A DNA stretch of 13,660 nt from positions 1 through 13,660 of the forward strand of contig CALVRP010000009.1 in NCBI GenBank assembly GCA_944358665.1. Reading direction: 5' to 3'. Origin of the DNA: an uncultured Bacilli bacterium (GTDB lineage: Bacteria > Bacillota_I > Bacilli_A > RF39 > UBA660). Below the pieces are notes generated by a model, which saw only the letters and a list, made by a program, of their open reading frames with translations, made no database searches and was not told where the DNA came from. Position 1 is the stretch's first letter, and every line of letters starts with the position of its first letter. Of this stretch, positions 12,414 through 13,660 are shown piece after piece. Both the position numbers and the translations under genes were made by a program.

Positions 12414-13660
12414 TCACCTACCTAATCTAGCTTCTAAAGCTTTAATATCTTCATCACTGGCTTCGTCTATTTCAATATTTTGATTAAACCATTCTGGTTT
12501 TTCTTCTTTTGTTTTTATATTTCTTGATTTTACTGTTTTCTTATTTTTATTTTCATTCTTACAAAGTTTCATAGCATCTTCGATATTTTTAATATTACTT
12601 CTTTTCCACTGATCAGCTATTTTAAGAACAAAATTTCTGGTTAATTTATTACTATTAATCTTTAAAACATAATCAATTAAAACATTAATAACCCCAGGAT
12701 TAAACTCATAATCAACAAGTAAAGTTTCTAAAACACTCAAATCACTTTTACTAGGTCTTACCCCTTTGTTACGACCCGTTAAAAAATCATAAGGGCTAAG
12801 AGATTCAAATGTATAAATCAATTTGCTTTTCTTTGAAGTATCACTAACTTGCTTTCTTAAATATTCTGGCTGTTTTTTATATACAAGTGTTGGCATACTA
12901 CCTTTATGTTCAAAAGTATAATAATTTTGACAATTTTTACGCAGTAAACTCTTATCAATTAAATGTCTTTCATTAATACTACTTCTAATAAGTTCGCTCA
13001 TTTCCTCTTCGTTTAAATTATAAATAAAAGCTAGTTTATAAATTAATGATTTAATTTCTTTAGAAATAGCTTTTTTGTTTAAATATTCTTCAGGAATATT
13101 AGATAAAATCATATTTAGATCTATTTTTTTATCGATTACAATATCTAAACTTTTAACGTTACGAATACTTTCCTCTTTGACCTCTGCTAAATCAGTAACT
13201 GCAAATGTATCTTTAAAACTTGCGGTTATTTCTTCATATTCAGATAAATCAATAACAGGAATACTAAAAAATTTAATTATTTTTTCATATTCATTCTTAC
13301 TAATATTATTTTTTAAAGTTGTAAGTAGTATTGGATTAGAAATAAATTCATAAGGTGATAATGGTGAATAAAGTTCATAAATATAACTATTAACACTACC
13401 TTTTTTTAAATAAGTTTTTAATAACCCTATAGCCTCTAATTTTTCACGAGCCTCCAAAATATCGTCTAACCTTAGTCCCATATTACTCATTAAGTTATGA
13501 TGATTATATTCCGTACCAATAATTTCTAATGAATCTAAATTACTCCATAAAGTAAAATATAAACTGACAGCAGTACTTCCAATAACCGGCTGATATAATT
13601 TTATCAAAATATTCCGGCATTCGTTATTTAAAATAGTGGCATTTTTAACAATATAAGTAT
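12414..13660 (-). CDS. dnaB: Replication initiation/membrane attachment protein DnaB-like, partial (5' end beyond window)
   Basis: Homologue of Bacillus DnaB (not the helicase), which with DnaD and DnaI brings the helicase to origin DNA at the membrane. The reading frame is open to the window edge (414 codons visible, TGA stop). The residues before IKLYQPVIGSTAVSLYFTLW continue sensibly upstream, so the true start is outside. The N-terminal winged-helix part contains the family-typical LYQPVIG..A.SLY block near visible residue 20. The C-terminal DnaB_2/DnaD-like domain (about 290-360) holds YDFLTGRNKG and FVLKIADQW, the F-x3-I-x3-W version of the YxxxIxxxW DNA-binding motif. A basic Asn/Lys linker and an acidic tail follow. 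It is directly upstream of dnaI, which supports the assignment. Confidence 0.88.
   Translation of the reverse strand, partial: TYIVKNATILNNECRNILIKLYQPVIGSTAVSLYFTLWSNLDSLEIIGTEYNHHNLMSNMGLRLDDILEAREKLEAIGLLKTYLKKGSVNSYIYELYSPLSPYEFISNPILLTTLKNNISKNEYEKIIKFFSIPVIDLSEYEEITASFKDTFAVTDLAEVKEESIRNVKSLDIVIDKKIDLNMILSNIPEEYLNKKAISKEIKSLIYKLAFIYNLNEEEMSELIRSSINERHLIDKSLLRKNCQNYYTFEHKGSMPTLVYKKQPEYLRKQVSDTSKKSKLIYTFESLSPYDFLTGRNKGVRPSKSDLSVLETLLVDYEFNPGVINVLIDYVLKINSNKLTRNFVLKIADQWKRSNIKNIEDAMKLCKNENKNKKTVKSRNIKTKEEKPEWFNQNIEIDEASDEDIKALEARLGR

Noticed and set aside
13075..13353. Plus-strand open frame inside the dnaB-like gene
   Set aside because: It is antisense to conserved coding sequence, with Ser/Leu/Ile-rich shadow composition and no ribosome binding site.
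12414..13607. dnaB-like gene starting at a TTG codon at 13607
   Set aside because: The frame stays open to the window edge, and the upstream residues fit the family's N-terminus before the LYQPVIG block. The TTG is an internal Leu codon and the gene is truncated by the window.
1..13660. Mycoplasma-type genetic code (TGA as Trp), suggested by high AT content and a TGS-less ThrRS
   Set aside because: TGA terminates dnaI and the dnaB-like gene at the expected places, and conserved Trp positions use TGG.

Overview
The window looks like a chromosomal segment of a low-GC, Gram-positive bacterium of the Bacilli/Firmicutes type, probably an anaerobic or gut-associated lineage. The evidence is strong AT richness, AGGAGG-type ribosome binding sites, the DnaB/DnaI helicase-loading pair of Bacilli, a T-box tRNA-sensing leader, and a sortase beside an IPKTG-anchored surface protein. 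TGA is used as a stop (dnaI and the dnaB-like gene end in TGA) and Trp is TGG, so the code is standard and not the mycoplasma code. All genes but one lie on the minus strand, so the biological order runs from high to low coordinates.

Right end (13660 to 10685): the 3' part of a dnaB-like replication initiation gene, dnaI (GTG start) and a nucleoside-phosphorylase-family gene form one tightly packed operon that ends at a clear intrinsic terminator. Next (10674 to 4834) comes a promoter whose -35/-10 spacer contains a perfect inverted repeat. It drives a 1705-residue cell-wall-anchored adhesin-like protein with five tandem ~114-residue repeats, followed by an overlapping class B-like sortase that probably anchors it.

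Middle (4829 to 2327): a strong promoter, a T-box riboswitch with threonine codons at the specifier position and an attenuator hairpin control a 153-residue protein of unknown function and a threonyl-tRNA synthetase. The synthetase lacks the N-terminal TGS domain but keeps its editing domain. A bidirectional terminator separates thrS from a convergent small zinc-ribbon gene, the only plus-strand gene. That gene diverges from lysS, a class II lysyl-tRNA synthetase with an atypical motif 2.

Left end (380 to 1): the lysS terminator, a near-consensus promoter, and the 5' part of a type IV prepilin-like gene that runs off the window.

The most interesting reading is evolutionary. dnaB-dnaI and thrS are close neighbours in several Bacilli. 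Here a phosphorylase gene and an adhesin-sortase module sit between them, as if an accessory surface cassette had been placed into an old housekeeping neighbourhood. Its repeat array, with an 85-bp perfect DNA repeat, shows signs of recent duplication or gene conversion.
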